Shown here piece by piece: positions 63,662-64,000 of a DNA stretch of 64,000 nt. The stretch lies in the NCBI GenBank assembly GCA_964500205.1, contig CAZCNS010000005.1, forward strand, positions 62,001 through 126,000. Direction: 5' to 3'. The notes under the pieces are model-generated. The model searched no databases. It worked only from the letters and a program-made list of their open reading frames with translations, and was not told where the DNA came from. The position numbers were made by a program, and so were the translations under genes. Each line of letters begins with the position of its first letter. Within the stretch, counting starts at the first letter, position 1. Source of the stretch: UBA10329 sp964500205 (GTDB lineage Bacteria > Bacteroidota > Bacteroidia > UBA10329).

Positions 63662-64000
63662 GTCCGCGCAAGCTGAAAGTCGCCCTGTTGGGCAATCCCA
63701 ACTGCGGGAAGAGCACGCTTTTCAACGCGCTGACGGGCCTCAACCAGAAGGTGGGCAACTTCCCCGGGGTGACGGTTGACCGCAAGGTGGGACGTTTCTC
63801 AACGGACGGAACAGATGTGCGCCTCACAGATCTGCCCGGCACCTACAGCCTCGAACCACGCTCCATGGATGAGCGCGTGGCCGCAACGGCCGTGACCGAC
63901 AAGACCGATGCCGAGCACCCCGACCTGTGCCTTATTGTACTGGATGCCACGCACTTGCGGCTGGGCCTCTACCTCGCCATGCAGGTCTTGGAAACGGGCA
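63658..64000 (+). CDS. feoB: Ferrous iron transporter FeoB, N-terminal part (runs off window edge)
   Basis: The first 114 residues are in the window: the GTPase domain with G1 GNPNCGKST (12-20), switch I region NFPGVTVDRKVG and G3 DLPGTYSL. It imports Fe(II) across the inner membrane. The membrane part is beyond the right edge. Confidence 0.93.
   Translation, partial: MSPRKLKVALLGNPNCGKSTLFNALTGLNQKVGNFPGVTVDRKVGRFSTDGTDVRLTDLPGTYSLEPRSMDERVAATAVTDKTDAEHPDLCLIVLDATHLRLGLYLAMQVLETG

Overview
The window looks like a chromosome segment of a fairly GC-rich Bacteroidota bacterium, most likely Flavobacteriales-like. The signs are type IX secretion (T9SS) C-terminal sorting domains on at least five secreted proteins, the gliding/T9SS lipoprotein SprE (PorW), four TonB-dependent receptors with carboxypeptidase-regulatory N-domains, and promoters of the Bacteroidota type (TAnnTTTG, plus a TAnnTTCG variant) upstream of many genes. 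A 100-N scaffold gap at 34283-34382 suggests a draft or metagenome assembly. No rRNA, tRNA, insertion sequence or classical CRISPR was seen.

Layout. 1-2280: 5' end of an M1 aminopeptidase, a TacA/TacT-type (DUF1778/GNAT) toxin-antitoxin pair with an inverted-repeat operator, and an unrecognised helical protein. 2329-2748: a 420-bp array of twenty 21-bp units in two arms of ten that converge exactly at 2538/2539. 2849-13472: HupE/UreJ-like protein, secreted endonuclease I, glutamate dehydrogenase, TonB receptor, DprA, lysyl-tRNA synthetase. 13473-15175: a small accessory island (VapBC, an orphan membrane protein, a broken YgiT-type antitoxin) ending in a second, diverged copy of the lysS 3' end. 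15208-34017: Lon, GlmU-like enzyme, aldehyde dehydrogenase, LysE exporter, PhoD phosphatase, TonB receptor, M23 peptidase, SprE, lipid acyltransferase, sterol-desaturase-like hydroxylase, and the agmatine-to-putrescine pair aguB-aguA. 34018-35600: scaffold gap, heptanucleotide repeat, a second 21-bp-period array, then another unrecognised helical protein and an AT-rich orphan. 35642-45166: LamG T9SS protein, a DUF2442/DUF4160 pair flanked by two copies of a 100-bp multi-hairpin element, an outer-membrane protein, and a TonB receptor/CocE hydrolase operon. 45218-56423: carbamoyltransferase, N-acetyl sugar amidotransferase, acyl-CoA dehydrogenase, TerB-DnaJ protein, TonB receptor, membrane protein, UvrD/PcrA helicase. 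56625-64000: giant SprB-repeat T9SS type B protein, prs-rplY-pth, queA, feoA-feoB.

How it fits together: most of the window is housekeeping plus cell-surface biology (T9SS export, TonB uptake, extracellular nuclease/phosphatase/peptidase, polysaccharide modification). The most unusual content is the pair of 21-bp-period repeat arrays (2329-2748 and 34490-34825). Each sits directly upstream of a gene for a small helix-rich protein of no recognised family, with array codon register and gene reading frame in phase. I regard array plus gene as a candidate undescribed system. Dispersed heptanucleotide tracts (7 = 21/3) at five other places may be mechanistically related.
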